From Blautia_A ammoniilytica (GTDB taxonomy: Bacteria > Bacillota > Clostridia > Lachnospirales > Lachnospiraceae): a stretch of 64,000 nt of DNA. Both the position numbers and the translations under genes were made by a program. The DNA lies in contig NZ_JAOQJL010000018.1 in assembly GCF_025566965.1 (NCBI RefSeq), forward strand, positions 13,630 to 77,629, in the 5' to 3' direction. Below the pieces are notes generated by a model. It made no database searches. It saw only the letters and a program-made list of their open reading frames with translations, and had not been told where the DNA came from. Of this stretch, positions 61,802 to 64,000 are shown in pieces (position 1 is the first letter of the stretch; the number at the start of each line of letters is the position of its first letter).

Positions 61802-63510
61802 TGAGAATAGAAGAAAATAACAGGATTTCTCACAAACAGCTTTATTTCCAGATCCTGCTTACGTTTACATCCCCGTTACTTCTGGGACTTTTTGGAAAAG
61901 GAAGACCTGCAGGAATCTGGGGGATCCTGGGTACGGCAGCAGCGGTGATCCTGTTGTTCCTTTATCTGGTATTTCTCATCCGGCTGGCACCTTTTTGCAC
62001 AAATCTGAAAAAATATGCAGGGACAGGGGGAGGCATTGTGATCGCCTTGTTTTTGTCAGTATATGTGATCTTAACCTGCGGATATCTGCTGCATATGCTT
62101 GCAGTGATCGTACCGGAGAGCCTGACAAACCAGATCAGCGGAAAATTGATCGCTTTTCTTGCAGTGCTGGTGTGTGCTATGGGCACCCATAAAGGGATGC
62201 AAAGACGGGGGCGTATGGCAGGAGCAAGCGGCGGCCTGTATTTGGCAGCAGTTATTCTTCTTATGGTACTGACCGCATTTCAGGGAAGGAAGGATTATCT
62301 TGTACAGATGATAGAGGATTCTGTTGCAGCAGGTCTGGAGTTTAAAGATGGATTTTATATTCAGTTGTGTGCTTTTTCAGGGATCGGACTTTTGCCTTTT
62401 TCCCTGCCTTGCGTGGAAAAGCAGGGCAGCAGCGGAAAAGTCCTGGCCTGTGGGATATTGACTCTGGGCGGGATACTTGTGGGAATGGAGCTGCTTCTGC
62501 CCGCTGTTTTTGGATGGAACAGGGTTTTGCAGGAGGAATATCCGGTGCTGCCTCTTTTGGCAGGTGCCAATCTGCCGGGCAATGTGCTGGCGAGATTTGA
62601 TGTGATCTGGATGGGAATCCTGGTGTTTGGGCTTTTATTTTCTATAGGAAGTATTCTTCATTACGGTGATCAGATCCTGAAAAATGCCAGGCTTGGAACT
62701 GGCAGATACTGGCTGGCAGGTGCTGCTTATGCTGTTTCCCTGACGAAAGTAAAGGGGCTTGGTATCGGGCAGATTTTTGAGCCCTATCTGGAGTATGTTT
62801 TCCTTCCCGGGCTATTGCTTCTGCAGATATTCCTGATGGTACGGAACCGAGGAAAATGGAAGAAAAAAGGTCTGGCAGCTGCGGGAATGGTTTTGAGTAT
62901 GTGTTTATTTGCAGGGGGATGCGGAGGTGTTGAGCCTGAAAAAAGAATTTATCCGTTGGCCTTAGGCGTAGATCTGGATGAAAAAAAGAATTATGTTTTC
63001 ACATATGGAATGCCGGATATGATGCGGGCTACCGGGCAGGATAAGGCAGGAGAGGAAGGCGTGGGCAGTTTGACTGTTTCAGGCAGCAGCTTTTCTGAAA
63101 TAGAGCAGGTCTATCGCAGGTCACAGGGAAAATATCTGGATCTGGGACATCTGCAGATCCTGGTGCTTGGTAATTCCATGCTGGAAAGGGAAAACTGGAG
63201 GCACCTGGCAGATTATCTGCGGCAGGAGCTTTATGTAGGGGAAAATATTTACGTATTTCAGGCAGAAAACGGACAGAGGGCTGTAAGCTGGAGGTCCGGT
63301 ACAGAAAGCTCTCTCGGAGAATGGGTACAGGGGATCATGGAAAATAACCAGTGGGACAGAAGACCTGATGGGATCACTTTGCGGGACATTTATTATGATT
63401 TTTATACAGGAAAAGAACTACAGAAGCTGCCCGTGATCCGTGTGGAAGGAGAGCAGATCCATGTGGATTTTCCAGGGCAGAATAAACAGGAAAAAACAGG
63501 GAATACTTAA
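61801..63510 (+). CDS. Fused germination receptor B permease and C-subunit domain
   Basis: A 569-residue protein. Residues 1-355 are a ten-helix GerB-type amino-acid-permease-like subunit (FTSPLLLGLFGKG, ILTCGYLLHMLAVIVPES). Residues about 360-374 form a second hydrophobic segment with a lipobox-like CLFAGGC374GG, as at the start of GerC lipoproteins. Residues 375-569 match only the first GerC domain (PLALGVDLDEKKNYVFTYGMP, YLDLGHLQILVLGNSML). B and C are usually separate genes and C has about 380 residues, so this is a fusion with a shortened C part. No stop codon separates the two parts. Confidence 0.82.
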   Translation: MRIEENNRISHKQLYFQILLTFTSPLLLGLFGKGRPAGIWGILGTAAAVILLFLYLVFLIRLAPFCTNLKKYAGTGGGIVIALFLSVYVILTCGYLLHMLAVIVPESLTNQISGKLIAFLAVLVCAMGTHKGMQRRGRMAGASGGLYLAAVILLMVLTAFQGRKDYLVQMIEDSVAAGLEFKDGFYIQLCAFSGIGLLPFSLPCVEKQGSSGKVLACGILTLGGILVGMELLLPAVFGWNRVLQEEYPVLPLLAGANLPGNVLARFDVIWMGILVFGLLFSIGSILHYGDQILKNARLGTGRYWLAGAAYAVSLTKVKGLGIGQIFEPYLEYVFLPGLLLLQIFLMVRNRGKWKKKGLAAAGMVLSMCLFAGGCGGVEPEKRIYPLALGVDLDEKKNYVFTYGMPDMMRATGQDKAGEEGVGSLTVSGSSFSEIEQVYRRSQGKYLDLGHLQILVLGNSMLERENWRHLADYLRQELYVGENIYVFQAENGQRAVSWRSGTESSLGEWVQGIMENNQWDRRPDGITLRDIYYDFYTGKELQKLPVIRVEGEQIHVDFPGQNKQEKTGNT

Positions 63511-63535
63511 GGGAAAGAAACAGGAGGTACAAAAG

Positions 63536-63790
63536 GTGAGAAAGTGGTTAAGGAGAAAAAGCACCTGGCTGTGTCTTTCCCTGCTGTCAGGTCTTCTGGC
63601 AGTGGGATTTACAGGAAATACAGCGGATATGGGAAATACACAAAAGCCTCACAGTATAGTGGCATGGTGGGGGCTTTTGTACCCTGATTTTTGCAGGATT
63701 CCGGCGGAAGAATGGAAAGAGGAGCAGGATGTGGAGGATACACAGCCTAAATATGTCTTTTGGATTGTGGAATTTATAAAGAATCTGTAA
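63536..63790 (+). CDS. Small exported or membrane-anchored hypothetical protein
   Basis: An 84-residue protein with GTG start after CAGGAGG. A basic start (RKWLRRK) and one hydrophobic helix (WLCLSLLSGLLAVGF) are followed by an aromatic-rich end (IVAWWGLLYPDF, YVFWIVEFIKNL). It follows the germination genes by 25 bases and may belong to the same operon. Small helix-bearing GerD-like or receptor accessory proteins would be possible, but no family is seen. Confidence 0.6.
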   Translation: MRKWLRRKSTWLCLSLLSGLLAVGFTGNTADMGNTQKPHSIVAWWGLLYPDFCRIPAEEWKEEQDVEDTQPKYVFWIVEFIKNL

Positions 63791-63821
63791 GTGCAAAGCA
63801 CGGAACAATCCGTGTAATCAT
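63790..63821 (+). repeat. 32-nt hairpin repeat, copy 2
   Basis: Identical in reverse complement to 52932-52963. The central hairpin is CACGGA, a 4-base loop, TCCGTG. It overlaps the last base of the stop codon of the preceding gene and is followed directly by GGGGCTGTC, which resembles an insertion-sequence end. Confidence 0.75.
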
Positions 63822-64000
63822 GGGGCTGTCGGGAAATAGATAGTTCCAAAGCAGGGAGGGTATGACTCACAACGAGTCATACCCTCCCTTCAGACTGTAG
63901 ACAAACTTGGTGTTGGGTGTTATGCCCAGCACCATTTTTCTTTTAAAACTTCTTTTCTTTTTATTTTCTTCAAAATCAACAAAAATCTGGCTGTGTTCCA
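63822..64000 (-). mobile_element. Possible end of an insertion sequence, cut by the window
   Basis: The stretch begins GGGGCTGTCGGGAAAT, which recalls terminal repeats of IS1182-like elements. A perfect 16-bp inverted repeat (63853-63868 with 63874-63889, 5-base loop) follows. On the minus strand, codons from 64000 down to a TAA at 63920-63922 give a basic 26-residue end (LKKIKRKEVLKEK) that could be the end of a transposase. No family match could be tested, so this is tentative. Confidence 0.3.

Overview
The window comes from a spore-forming Firmicute, most likely a member of the Lachnospiraceae (Clostridia). This rests on the GerA-type germination genes, a SipL-like SPOCS/LysM spore protein, a Tad/Flp pilus cluster with DUF5702 and FHA genes, and strong GGAGG ribosome binding sites. 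No tRNA, rRNA or CRISPR array was seen.

Bases 1 to about 38,918 are the right-hand part of a contractile-tailed (myovirus-type) prophage; its left end, with integrase and repressor, lies outside the window. In order it carries a replication and small-gene module (4-8,612: CHC2/TOPRIM/DUF927 primase-helicase, a GTGGGAAC repeat cluster that may be an origin, HD and VRR-NUC proteins, ASCH protein, ArpU-like late regulator), a gene-free tract almost without T (8,613-9,319), a ParB-methyltransferase, packaging and head genes (10,685-18,103), tail genes (18,100-25,914: completion, sheath, tube, frameshifted chaperone, tape measure), baseplate genes (25,929-31,019), a tail-fibre/adhesin gene with a diversity-generating retroelement (31,024-34,539), a lysis module (34,499-37,236) and five small leftward genes (37,284-38,880).

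The main find is the retroelement. The last 108 bp of lectin-like codons of the fibre gene (VR) match a downstream non-coding copy (TR) with nine differences, every one at a TR adenine. A reverse transcriptase follows. This is the signature of adenine-directed mutagenic retrohoming used to vary a receptor-binding protein. The RT departs from the usual DGR signature (TSP instead of TSQ) and no Avd gene is visible.

At about 38.9 kb base composition and codon use change, and the prophage ends inside a cpaF/tadA-like pilus ATPase gene, just before its Walker B box. The host continues with tadB, tadC, a Flp-type pilin, pseudopilins, a prepilin peptidase, an FHA protein and a Lon-like AAA+ ATPase. 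The prophage therefore disrupts the motor of this pilus cluster, perhaps reversibly.

From 47.8 kb on the genes are ordinary chromosomal ones: rhomboid protease, histidine kinase, HIT protein, ECF-like sigma factor, murG, a domain-permuted GH3 glucosidase, plsC, a PrcB-like lipoprotein, SipL-like protein, ispE, a GntR regulator, gerKA and a fused gerKB-gerKC. A 32-nt hairpin repeat occurs in opposite orientations at 52.9 and 63.8 kb, and a possible insertion sequence starts at the right edge.
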